Source: an uncultured Buttiauxella sp. (GTDB taxonomy: Bacteria; Pseudomonadota; Gammaproteobacteria; Enterobacterales; Enterobacteriaceae). Taken from it: 64,000 nt of DNA. Of the stretch, positions 10,391-17,728 are shown one piece after another. The stretch covers positions 186,001 to 250,000 of the forward strand of contig CAMLJN010000002.1 in NCBI GenBank assembly GCA_946480445.1. Reading direction: 5' to 3'. The translations under genes were made by a program, and so were the position numbers. The notes beneath the pieces were generated by a model. That model had not been told where the DNA came from, made no database searches, and saw only the letters and a list, made by a program, of their open reading frames with translations. Every line of letters begins with the position of its first letter. Position 1 is the first letter of the stretch.

Positions 10391-10556
10391 CTTGAATTAA
10401 TACTGTTGCACATGCGGTTGTTGCTTGTAAAATGAACACCACCATTATTTTTAACACGCAAAGGGACTTATGCAGCAACACTCGAGTGAACTTACCTCTG
10501 AAATGCTGATAACGTTTGACCCATCGCTATTTACAGCGAACACCTCGCCGGGATGA

Positions 10557-10733
10557 ATGAAAAAACTGGCTCTGAGTGTTGCACAAAGTGCATGTAATAT
10601 CGCCCATCCCGTTCCTGCGGCTTACTTACTTGCTATAGAAGGCAGTTTAACCCGTAATGGTGGAAATATTTTCAGCAGTCCTCGAGGGAACGATAGAAAA
10701 GTGATCAGAGATGGAACACAGATAACTTTCTGA
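10557..10733 (+). CDS. Small PAAR-like fragment, 58 residues
   Basis: Starts MKKLALSVAQSACNIAHPVP and goes on with AIEGSLTRNGGNIFSSPRG. The Gly-Gly segment after a Thr/Arg, followed by a charged strand and DGT, is weakly like the first half of a PAAR repeat (GDxTxxGGxV). It ends 16 bases before the PAAR effector start and reads in the same direction. It may be the remains of another PAAR gene, or a small companion protein. The first 12 residues could pass for a weak signal sequence. No firm family assignment. Confidence 0.4.
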   Translation: MKKLALSVAQSACNIAHPVPAAYLLAIEGSLTRNGGNIFSSPRGNDRKVIRDGTQITF

Positions 10734-10749
10734 AATAAGGAGATCGGTT

Positions 10750-11886
10750 ATGGCATCTGTAAATAGAGGCTGCAGTGTACACGGTAAAAATGTCGGATTA
10801 GATGGCGATAAGACCTCCACGGGCGCGACCTGCTTCGCAGGTCGAAGTGGATTTACCGTAATGGGGATGTTAAAACTCTATGTCGGTGATAAAACCTCCC
10901 CCTGCCCGAACTGTGGAAAGGTTGGGGTGATTGCATCTGGCGATCACAGGCAGACAAACGGCGTCGCGGTTGCGGTTGATGGATCACCTATAACATGTGG
11001 CTGTCCGAGTGGAACAAACGTCCTGATTGCTCCAGCCACCATTCAGGTTAATAGCTCTGCATGGGCCGCGGTACCAATAGAACCAGAACAATATGTCCAG
11101 GAAGGAAGGAAAAGAAATAGCTTTACTGACACCTGCAAGCCAGAAGATAACAAATTGTTGAACGGCGTTTACATCTGGACTGAAACAACCGACGCAGGAC
11201 ACGCTTTTGTTTCAGTTCACGAAAACAACTCTATTTACGTATACACATACGGCCGCTTTGGTCGGAAAGGTCCTGCCACATTAACAGGCGACGGTATTCT
11301 TAACTTTTTAACTGGCGATGATGCCCGCCTTTACTATCGCGAAGAACTCTACAAAGTTCAGGCAAGAGTATTCCGAATTGATGATGTCACACCTGGAGAA
11401 ACTCGCAAAATTTTTGAAACCCTGTGGAGCTCTGGCAATACACCAATTTTCACCGACTCAATGGGAGATCGCACCAAACGACGCGGCAAAGTGATCGACG
11501 TTTATGATCTCACTGGTAGCAACTGCACCACACATACAGTACAAGCCATCAGGGAAGCTGGAACTAAAATCTTCAATACCAGCTACACATCTACGACCAC
11601 ACAACTTCCTATTGAAGGTGAAGAAGATTTCACTATCCCGGTATCCCTACAGCGCTATTTGATGAAAAAAAGTAGCGATTTTTCATCAATGAACGTTATG
11701 GATGTCACCAACGCCTTTAAGGAAGATTACCCAAATACAGAGAACTTCAGGCCAACCACTGAGAGCCTGACAGGTCAAGTGGAGGAAGGACTTGCTCACA
11801 GCGCGTCAACAGTTGGATCATCCTCTGGATATTCTGGCGGTACAGTTGGTGGTATATTAGGCGGATCTTATGACATTGACGAGTAG
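10750..11886 (+). CDS. Orphan PAAR-domain effector with C-terminal candidate papain-like domain
   Basis: 378 residues. Residues 1-100 form a PAAR-type spike domain: repeated GDK and GG segments with cysteines at 8, 28, 52, 55, 83 and 85 (CPNC and CGC) likely binding metal. PAAR proteins cap the VgrG spike of type VI secretion systems and carry fused toxins. Residues 125-275 look like a separate domain with GHAFVSV (His151) first and TGSNCTTHTV (Cys259) later, the His-before-Cys order of permuted NlpC/P60 (papain-like) enzymes, so a peptidase, amidase or acyl-hydrolase is likely. The tail (350-378) is Gly/Ser-rich. It overlaps the next gene by 17 bases. No EagR chaperone gene or N-terminal membrane helix is seen. 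A SD-like AGGAG lies 8 bases before ATG. The function is inferred. Confidence 0.7.
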   Translation: MASVNRGCSVHGKNVGLDGDKTSTGATCFAGRSGFTVMGMLKLYVGDKTSPCPNCGKVGVIASGDHRQTNGVAVAVDGSPITCGCPSGTNVLIAPATIQVNSSAWAAVPIEPEQYVQEGRKRNSFTDTCKPEDNKLLNGVYIWTETTDAGHAFVSVHENNSIYVYTYGRFGRKGPATLTGDGILNFLTGDDARLYYREELYKVQARVFRIDDVTPGETRKIFETLWSSGNTPIFTDSMGDRTKRRGKVIDVYDLTGSNCTTHTVQAIREAGTKIFNTSYTSTTTQLPIEGEEDFTIPVSLQRYLMKKSSDFSSMNVMDVTNAFKEDYPNTENFRPTTESLTGQVEEGLAHSASTVGSSSGYSGGTVGGILGGSYDIDE

Positions 11887-12145
11887 GAGCAAAACCATTC
11901 TTCGTTGGGGAGGCATTGCATTAGTCTTTATTATCTACTCTATTGCTCTAATGCTCCCAGTGTTTGATTTTGGGTTAACTATAAAATACAACGGCGTACC
12001 TTCAACAGGTACGATGGAAGTTCATCTATGTGAGGCGATCGTTAATGATTTATCCCGTTCTTTCGATAACCTCTTTATCACCGCATTTGCTGGTACTGCC
12101 ATTTGTGTTGTTTTAGTCTTGCTCATATTCAAGAAAGTAAGATGA
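11870..12145 (+). CDS. Probable membrane immunity protein to the PAAR effector
   Basis: 91 residues, unknown family. Two membrane helices (about 12-31 and 69-87) flank a loop of about 37 residues with one Cys; the C-terminus is FKKVR. By the positive-inside rule both ends are cytoplasmic and the loop is periplasmic. A small two-helix protein overlapping a secreted toxin gene is the usual form of an immunity protein against a toxin acting in the periplasm, for example on peptidoglycan. Its start codon lies inside the effector's last codons, which suggests coupled translation. The role is inferred from position and topology. Confidence 0.6.
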   Translation: MTLTSRSKTILRWGGIALVFIIYSIALMLPVFDFGLTIKYNGVPSTGTMEVHLCEAIVNDLSRSFDNLFITAFAGTAICVVLVLLIFKKVR

Positions 12146-12152
12146 ATGCCAG

Positions 12153-12172
12153 AGGCTGGGATACGCCAGCCT
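12153..12172 (+). terminator. Weak hairpin after the immunity gene
   Basis: AGGCTGG and CCAGCCT pair around a 6-base loop, followed by TATCCTTT. It is placed 7 bases after the stop codon, but the T run is poor, so it is at best a modest terminator. Confidence 0.35.
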
Positions 12173-12249
12173 TATCCTTTAAAACATAGCATTACCCTTC
12201 GCACCGATCAGATTTCGCGTTACTCTACCTGCTTCTTAGCTAGTCAAAA

Positions 12250-12311
12250 TGGACTGACCCCACCCCGGTAGACGATCCTGCCCTATAGTTTGAGCATAGG
12301 AGGAGCGTATG
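12250..12311 (+). mobile_element. Possible IS3-family end remnant
   Basis: The sequence opens TGGACTGACCCCACCCCGG, has a TATAGT hexamer and then AGGAGGAGCGTATG, a strong ribosome site and start codon that run straight into creD. IS3-family elements have ends of the TGRACTGRCCCC kind followed by a promoter and orfA start, so this looks like a left end whose body was deleted. It is too short to name and no partner end was found. Confidence 0.3.
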
Positions 12312-12320
12312 GGCGGGCAC

Positions 12321-12364
12321 CCCAGCAGGGTCATCACTTTCCAGAACAGCGCAGATTTCAACAT
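12321..12364 (-). pseudogene. creD: creD, 5' remnant
   Basis: On the minus strand ATG at 12364 opens MLKSALFWKVMTLLG, matching the start of E. coli CreD (MLKSPLFWK), with a good ribosome site (GGAGGGG) in front. After codon 15 the reading frame enters foreign DNA and stops at 12236. With the fragment at 9712-10390 this shows that one creD gene was split and lost its middle. Confidence 0.85.
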
Positions 12365-12426
12365 AGTCCCCTCCGTTTTTGATGCAAGGAAGATAGCGGG
12401 GGGATATGTGCCTGGAATGAAGTTAT

Positions 12427-12442
12427 GTGAAGAGACGGTGAA
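12427..12442 (-). promoter_or_regulatory. CreB box (cre-tag) in front of creD
   Basis: The minus strand reads TTCACCGTCTCTTCAC, a perfect TTCAC-N6-TTCAC direct repeat, the known CreB binding site, about 63 bases before the creD start. The control site is intact although the gene behind it is broken. Confidence 0.85.
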
Positions 12443-12451
12443 GGGGGGAAA

Positions 12452-13879
12452 TTAATTTCCCGGTAGCGTCAGTCGGGCCTGCGCCCCACCCTGCGGGCGA
12501 TTCTCAAGAGTAATGCTCCCGCGATGCAGACGTGCCACCTCCTGAACAAAGGCCAGCCCTAACCCACTGCTCTTTTGTCCATTACTGCGCGGCAACGAAT
12601 AAAAACGTTCAAACACGCGATTGCGCGCGTAATCCGGGATTCCGCTCCCTGTGTCCGTGACCAGTACTTCGATATTCGGCCCTTTTTGTTCGGCATATAG
12701 GGTAATTTCACCTCCAGAGGGCGTGAAATCGAGAGCGTTATCCACCAGGTTTCCTACTGCCTGCTCAAGCAGCGCCGCGTCGCCTTGCACGGAAAAGGTT
12801 TTCTGGCCGCTCTCGTCCACCTTCAGCGAGATATTTTTGCTGCGAGCTATCACCTCGCGGGTATCGCATAGCGTGGTGAACAGCGCTGCGAGGTTTACCG
12901 GCTGCGGGACAATTTCCACCCTGCTTTCCAGCCTGGCCTGGCGCAGCAGATTATCCACCAGCTGCTGCATACGCAGATTTTGCTGAAGAATATTAGCCGA
13001 GAACTTCTCTACCACCTCCGGCGGTGGCCCTTCGCGTAAAATTTCTGCCGCCCCACGGATGGCCGCCAGCGGGCTTTTAAGTTCATGGGTCAGGGCATGA
13101 ACATACTGTTCGATATAGCTTTTCCCCTCCAGCTTCAGGCGCATACTTTCCAGCGCCTGCGCCAGCTTACGCAGCTCGCTGCTGGCCGGTTTCGGCAAGG
13201 GTAAAGGGTGTTCCTCGGTGACCGAATCGGCATAGTGTACCAGCTTACCGATGGCACGATTGATCCACAGCACGAACGCAAAGCCTATCAGCAAAGCAAT
13301 GCCAAGCAGCGCGACGCCAGCCCAGAGAATGCGCCGCTCGCTGCGACGGATCACCGGCTCCATTGCGCTGTTAGGTTTACCCACGCTGAGCACGCCGATG
13401 ATCTTGCCTCCCTCGCGCACCGGTGCAGCCACATACATCACGGTACTTTCGGGATTACTGGCATTCAGGGCGGTGCTGCGCGCGCCATACTTGCCCTGTA
13501 GCGTCAGCCAGACATCATTCCAACGGGAGTAGTCTTGCCCGGTCGCCATACCGGTGGAATCAAACAGGACTATGCCTGCGGCATCCGTCAGATAAACGCG
13601 GTATTCATTGCGGGATTTAGTGATGCCGCTGATATTGGCCTGAAAACCATGCCGATTGAGATGAGCAAAAGCCTGCGCAAGCTGCCCGTTTTGCGCATTG
13701 CCAGCCAGCATATCCGCGCGCGCAAACTCAGCAAGCAGCGTAGCCGTGTCGATAAGCGTCCCCTCAGTGGCACGCCGCACGCCGGGTTTCACTTCCTGTA
13801 AGAAGATCGACAGCACAAACCAGGCTGCAATCCCCACCATCAGAAAATAGCCCAGCAGCAGCCGCATCCCGATGCGCAT
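12452..13879 (-). CDS. creC: Sensor histidine kinase CreC
   Basis: Membrane sensor kinase of the CreBC system, which responds to fermentation and growth on minimal medium in E. coli and controls the cre regulon. It has 475 residues (474 in E. coli). An N-terminal membrane helix (about 6-27), a periplasmic sensor region and a second helix (about 183-206) precede the dimerisation helix with the phospho-His in HALTHELKSPLAAI and an ATPase domain with N, G1 (DTGSGIP) and G2 (SSGLGLAFV) boxes. Its start overlaps the creB stop by one base (TAATG). Complete. Confidence 0.95.
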   Translation of the reverse strand: MRIGMRLLLGYFLMVGIAAWFVLSIFLQEVKPGVRRATEGTLIDTATLLAEFARADMLAGNAQNGQLAQAFAHLNRHGFQANISGITKSRNEYRVYLTDAAGIVLFDSTGMATGQDYSRWNDVWLTLQGKYGARSTALNASNPESTVMYVAAPVREGGKIIGVLSVGKPNSAMEPVIRRSERRILWAGVALLGIALLIGFAFVLWINRAIGKLVHYADSVTEEHPLPLPKPASSELRKLAQALESMRLKLEGKSYIEQYVHALTHELKSPLAAIRGAAEILREGPPPEVVEKFSANILQQNLRMQQLVDNLLRQARLESRVEIVPQPVNLAALFTTLCDTREVIARSKNISLKVDESGQKTFSVQGDAALLEQAVGNLVDNALDFTPSGGEITLYAEQKGPNIEVLVTDTGSGIPDYARNRVFERFYSLPRSNGQKSSGLGLAFVQEVARLHRGSITLENRPQGGAQARLTLPGN

Positions 13880-14577
13880 TAACTGACTCCCAGACTGTAG
13901 CCCAGACCACGGTGCGTATTGATCGGGGAGAGATCGGGGTTGATCAGGCGCAGCTTGGCGCGCAGGGTTTTGATATGCGTATCAACGGTTCTGTCAAAGC
14001 TCTCCTCTGCGCTACTCCAGACAAGATCCATCAATTGCTGGCGCGAAAAAACCCGCCCCGGCCAGGCTAAAAAGGTTTTCAGCAGCAGATATTCATAGCG
14101 TGTGAGCTGCAGCGGCTGCCGGCACCAGACAATCTGCGCCGTCATTTCGTTTAATTCGAACAGGCCAATCCGCTGCACGCCGCCAACGGGGTTGTGCCGC
14201 TGTTTTTGCAGGCGGCGTAGCACGGTTCTCACTCTGGCGCAGACCTCACGAGGCGAGAAAGGTTTGGCGATATAATCATCGGCGCCCATCTCGAGGCCAA
14301 GCAGTCTGTCGACTTCTTCGCTGCGGGCGGTCAGAAACAGCAGCGGCAGCTCAGGATAGTCGGCCTGCAGGCGTCGGCAGAGTTCGAAGCCATTGATATC
14401 CGGCAGACCGACGTCCAGGATAGCCAGATCCGGACGCGTTTCACGCGCGGCCTCCAGCACCGGCAGACCGCGGTCGAATCCTCGCACCGAAAAGCCTTCC
14501 TGCTGTAGCGTGTAGATAAGCGTATCGGCAATACTGGCTTCGTCTTCAACTAACCAGATGGTGGCCTGACTCATCAT
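13879..14577 (-). CDS. creB: Response regulator CreB
   Basis: OmpR-family DNA-binding regulator, 232 residues. The receiver domain has VEDE near the start and phospho-acceptor Asp55 in LAILDVGLPD; the C-terminal winged helix ends INTHRGLGYSLGVS. CreC phosphorylates it and it binds TTCAC direct repeats. Two adjacent ATGs exist; the second (MSQATIWLVEDE) is equally possible. It follows creA by 10 bases and overlaps creC. Confidence 0.95.
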   Translation of the reverse strand: MMSQATIWLVEDEASIADTLIYTLQQEGFSVRGFDRGLPVLEAARETRPDLAILDVGLPDINGFELCRRLQADYPELPLLFLTARSEEVDRLLGLEMGADDYIAKPFSPREVCARVRTVLRRLQKQRHNPVGGVQRIGLFELNEMTAQIVWCRQPLQLTRYEYLLLKTFLAWPGRVFSRQQLMDLVWSSAEESFDRTVDTHIKTLRAKLRLINPDLSPINTHRGLGYSLGVS

Positions 14578-14587
14578 AGGTTTCCTG

Positions 14588-15058
14588 TTAATGCCACGGC
14601 ATAATTGGCACGGCGCTTAGCGCGTTTTTCGGCGAACCGTCCACCACTTTGTCCGAATAAGCCAGGTAGGCCAGCGTGTTACGCTTAGCATCGTAGAAAC
14701 GCACAACCTGGAGCTTTTTAAAGACCAGAGAAGTACGCTTCTGGAACACCACTTCTCCTTGCTTTTTACCCGCTTTGATTTTCTCACTCAGCTCCACCGG
14801 GCCAACCTGCTGACAGGAAATCGCGGCATCGGACGTATCTTCCGCAAGCCCTAAGCCTCCCTTAATACCCCCGGTTTTTGCGCGGCTAATGTAACAGGTC
14901 ACGTTATTCACATCCGGATCGTCAAAGGCTTCAACAACGATCTTATGATCCGGGCCAAATACCTTAAATACCGTGTCCACTGAGCCGATTTGTTCAGCGA
15001 AAACGCTTTGCGAGCACATCAGTAACGCACCTGCTGCTGCTAATACTTTATATTTCAT
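14588..15058 (-). CDS. creA: CreA family periplasmic protein
   Basis: First gene of creABCD, 156 residues (157 in E. coli). A signal peptide is clear ([20 protein letters not shown], then A), so the mature protein is exported. Its function is unknown in any organism I know of. Conserved segments such as [12 protein letters not shown] and [20 protein letters not shown] are intact. Confidence 0.93.
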   Translation of the reverse strand: MKYKVLAAAGALLMCSQSVFAEQIGSVDTVFKVFGPDHKIVVEAFDDPDVNNVTCYISRAKTGGIKGGLGLAEDTSDAAISCQQVGPVELSEKIKAGKKQGEVVFQKRTSLVFKKLQVVRFYDAKRNTLAYLAYSDKVVDGSPKNALSAVPIMPWH

Positions 15059-15265
15059 ATTGTTACCATTAATGAAGATTGCCCAGGGTGACTATTCAGC
15101 CTTAGGGTAAAAACTCGTTTAATATCACATTATTAATAAAATCATCCGCACGACGAATTGATTCTGGCACAGTTTGTTAAAAAAAACTCTGAATGCCCTA
15201 ATATCAAAAAATGCTATTATCCGCCCATAATGGCGGCACTCGCATTGTCAGGATGAGGATATTTT

Positions 15266-16135
15266 ATGGATCAGGCTGGGATCATTCGCGATCTGCTTAC
15301 CTGGCTGGAAAGCCATCTGGATCAACCCCTTGCGCTGGATAATGTGGCGGCAAAAGCGGGATATTCCAAGTGGCATCTACAAAGGATGTTCAAGGACGTT
15401 ACAGGGCACGCTATTGGCGCCTATATCCGCGCTCGTCGCTTATCAAAATCTGCCGTTGCGCTGCGTCTCACCGCTCGCCCAATTCTCGATATTGCTCTCC
15501 AGTACCGTTTTGACTCGCAGCAGACGTTCACCCGCGCGTTTAAAAAACAGTTTGCGCAAACGCCAGCATTATACCGCCGGTCGCCGGAATGGAGCGCTTT
15601 TGGGATGCGGCCCCCGCTGCGCTTAGGTGAGTTTACACCTCCGCAGGCGCATTTTGTCACCCTGCCGGAAACGCATCTGGTGGGCGTCACCCAAAGTTAC
15701 AGCTGCACGCTCGAGCAGATTTCTGATTTCCGTAACGAGATGAGAATTCAGTTCTGGACGCAATTCCTCGGCAACTCGCCAACGCTGCCGCGCGTGCTCT
15801 ACGGCCTGCACGAGCCGCGCCCAAGCATTGAGAAGGACGACGAGCAGGAGGTGTTTTACACCACGGCGCTGACGCCGGAAATGGCTAACGGCTTCCTGCC
15901 GGATTCGCACCCGGTGATACTCGAAGGCGGCGACTACGTGCAGTTTAATTATGAAGGGCCAGGCACCGGGTTGCAGGACTTTATTCTGACGGTTTACGGC
16001 ACCTGTATGCCGTCGCTGAACCTGACCCGACGTAAGGGCCAGGATATCGAACGCTTCTTCCCACATGAAGAAGCGCGCATAGAAGAAAGACCGATGCAAA
16101 TCCGCTGCGAATACCTGATCCCGGTACGTCGTTAA
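15266..16135 (+). CDS. rob: Right origin-binding protein Rob (AraC-family regulator)
   Basis: Activator of the marA/soxS/rob regulon (multidrug, organic solvent and superoxide stress genes such as acrAB, tolC and micF). It has 289 residues, as in E. coli. The N-terminal double HTH (about 5-105) contains AGYSKWHLQRMFKDVTGH and the second helix around QQTFTRAFKKQF; the C-terminal GyrI-like domain (about 120-289) binds inducers such as bile salts. Its last 4 bases overlap the convergent gpmB. Confidence 0.97.
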   Translation: MDQAGIIRDLLTWLESHLDQPLALDNVAAKAGYSKWHLQRMFKDVTGHAIGAYIRARRLSKSAVALRLTARPILDIALQYRFDSQQTFTRAFKKQFAQTPALYRRSPEWSAFGMRPPLRLGEFTPPQAHFVTLPETHLVGVTQSYSCTLEQISDFRNEMRIQFWTQFLGNSPTLPRVLYGLHEPRPSIEKDDEQEVFYTTALTPEMANGFLPDSHPVILEGGDYVQFNYEGPGTGLQDFILTVYGTCMPSLNLTRRKGQDIERFFPHEEARIEERPMQIRCEYLIPVRR

Positions 16136-16779
16136 CGCTGCAGTTCGTCTAGCGCGGGGGCATCTAAATGCGAAATGTCCCCTGCCGTTTCCACGACCCA
16201 GCCCGGCGCAAGCCACGGGCTTTGCTGGTGATCAACCCGCGAGATTGAACAGTTACGCAGGCGCAGGCGGCGCTCCGCCCAGGCCGGCAGCCCCAGGATG
16301 GTACTGACCAGGCAACCTAACGCCATGCCATGGCTGACCAACAGCGGGCGGCTTCCGGCAGGCAGTTCGCGGCAGGCGTTCAGCGCGGCGTGCATACGGT
16401 TGCTCAACTCCAGCATGGATTCCCCTTCCGGGATGCGGCCATCCGGCGTGCCGTTCACCAGCCTTCGACGCCAGCCCTCTTCTTCTTCGCTAAGCGTATC
16501 CAGATGACGACGTTCCAGTACGCCCATATTCAGTTCGCGCAGACGCGGGTCAAGAGTGACCTCGCACCCGCAGGCCTGAGCAATGATCTCTGCGGTACGC
16601 TGCGTGCGCCCCAAATCACTGGCGATAACGTGCGTAATGCCAAGGGACTTCACGCGTTCAGCCACCTGCCATGCCTGACGCTCCCCCATTTCAGTCAGAG
16701 CACTGTCTGACTGGCCCTGAATGCGGCGCTCCGCATTCCACTGCGTTTCACCATGGCGAACAAGGTATACCTGTAACAT
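16132..16779 (-). CDS. gpmB: Histidine phosphatase family protein GpmB (YtjC)
   Basis: Named for phosphoglycerate mutase but acts as a broad phosphatase. It has 215 residues with the histidine-phosphatase motif [10 protein letters not shown] near the start and the second catalytic His in [10 protein letters not shown]. The E. coli gene (ytjC) can supply phosphoserine phosphatase activity when overproduced, which matters because serB in this window is broken. It is divergent from yjjX with a 52-base gap and convergent with rob. Confidence 0.93.
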   Translation of the reverse strand: MLQVYLVRHGETQWNAERRIQGQSDSALTEMGERQAWQVAERVKSLGITHVIASDLGRTQRTAEIIAQACGCEVTLDPRLRELNMGVLERRHLDTLSEEEEGWRRRLVNGTPDGRIPEGESMLELSNRMHAALNACRELPAGSRPLLVSHGMALGCLVSTILGLPAWAERRLRLRNCSISRVDHQQSPWLAPGWVVETAGDISHLDAPALDELQR

Positions 16780-16831
16780 GCGTTTTATCCGTTATACTGC
16801 GGCAACAAAAATCTTCAGAGATTCAGTGATT

Positions 16832-17347
16832 ATGTACCATGTCGTCTGCGCAACAACCAATCCTTCTAAAATTCAGGCAATTCTGCAGGCGTTTTCGGCG
16901 ATCTATGGTGAAGGATCCTGCCATATAGAGTCTGTCGCCGTCGACAGCGGCGTGCCGGAACAGCCTATTGGAAGCGCTGAAACGCGAACTGGCGCACGAA
17001 GCCGGGTGATGAATGCGCGCCAGGTTCGCCCCGAGGCCGATTTCTGGGTGGCGATTGAAGCCGGTATTGATGAAGGCAGTACTTTCAGCTGGGTCGTGAT
17101 AGAAAACCAGCGACAGCGCGGAGAAGCGCGTTCGGCTACGTTGCCGCTACCGGAAGTGATTCTGGAGAGAGTCAGTGCAGGTGAAGCGCTTGGCCCGGTG
17201 ATGTCAGCTTATACCGGCATCGACCAAATCGGCCGCAAAGAAGGGGCGATTGGCGTGTTTACCGCCGGGAAGCTCACGCGGAGCAGCGTTTACCACCAGG
17301 CGGTAATTTTAGCCTTGAGTCCTTTCCACAACGAGGTTTACCGCTAG
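16832..17347 (+). CDS. yjjX: Inosine/xanthosine triphosphatase YjjX
   Basis: House-cleaning NTPase that hydrolyses ITP and XTP (NTPase, ITPase-like fold). It has 171 residues from ATG at 16832, which gives the family start [17 protein letters not shown]; longer in-frame starts would overlap gpmB on the other strand and are rejected. Motifs VDSGVPEQP and the phosphate-binding [20 protein letters not shown] are present. Its end overlaps trpR, which converges, by 4 bases. Confidence 0.92.
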   Translation: MYHVVCATTNPSKIQAILQAFSAIYGEGSCHIESVAVDSGVPEQPIGSAETRTGARSRVMNARQVRPEADFWVAIEAGIDEGSTFSWVVIENQRQRGEARSATLPLPEVILERVSAGEALGPVMSAYTGIDQIGRKEGAIGVFTAGKLTRSSVYHQAVILALSPFHNEVYR

Positions 17348-17673
17348 TTCTCTTTACGGAGCAGCTCCTGCTCAAGCCAAAGACACAGCTCGGGCGGTGC
17401 CGATTTCAGGCTGTTAGACCCCCGGGTGATGGTCGCGATGCCAGCACCCAGCTCATTTTTAAGCTCGCGCTGGCTCAGTTCCCCTCGCAGTAACTCTTCG
17501 ACAATTCTGACGCGAGTCCCCAGGGCTGTACGTTCATCCGGCGTGAGCAGGAGAGCTAAAAGCGGCAGGTGCAGCTGCTTATCAAAGGATTTTTGCAGCA
17601 AATCCACAAAGCGAAGCCACTCCTGATTACTTTGCTCGGCCTGCTCCGCCGAGTATTGAGAGAGCTGAGTCAT
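17344..17673 (-). CDS. trpR: Trp operon repressor
   Basis: Tryptophan-responsive repressor of trp, aroH, mtr, aroL and its own gene. It has 109 residues from ATG at 17673 ([14 protein letters not shown]), close to the 108 of E. coli. The HTH segment [20 protein letters not shown] is unchanged. A longer in-frame start at 17754 would run through the operator and the end of slt, so it is rejected. It lies 55 bases after slt. Confidence 0.96.
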   Translation of the reverse strand: MTQLSQYSAEQAEQSNQEWLRFVDLLQKSFDKQLHLPLLALLLTPDERTALGTRVRIVEELLRGELSQRELKNELGAGIATITRGSNSLKSAPPELCLWLEQELLRKEN

Positions 17674-17683
17674 ATCGGGCCAC

Positions 17684-17702
17684 CATACTATGCAACTAGT
17701 AC
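17684..17702 (-). promoter_or_regulatory. TrpR operator of trpR
   Basis: The minus strand reads GTACTAGTTGCATAGTATGG, which matches the trp operator core ACTAGTTAACTAGT at 11 of 14 positions. It lies 11 bases before the trpR start and gives autoregulation. Confidence 0.7.
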
Positions 17703-17728
17703 AGCAGCATAGCATAAACCCCCGCAAA

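Larger units (their letters stand above)
10391..12320. other. Foreign insert replacing the middle of creD
   Basis: About 1.9 kb between the two creD remnants, AT-richer than the flanks. In order it holds: 10391-10556 with only tiny frames (one of 28 codons at 10470-10556); a 58-codon PAAR-like frame; the PAAR effector gene; its likely immunity gene; and a stretch ending in a sequence like an IS3-family end. It replaced roughly codons 16 to 220 of creD. There is no integrase or transposase gene, so how it arrived is unknown. Both edges are estimated from where CreD similarity stops. Confidence 0.75.

Noticed and set aside
10391-12320. A prophage or integrative element in creD
   Set aside because: No integrase, attachment repeat or phage gene is visible; only the effector cassette and a possible IS end.
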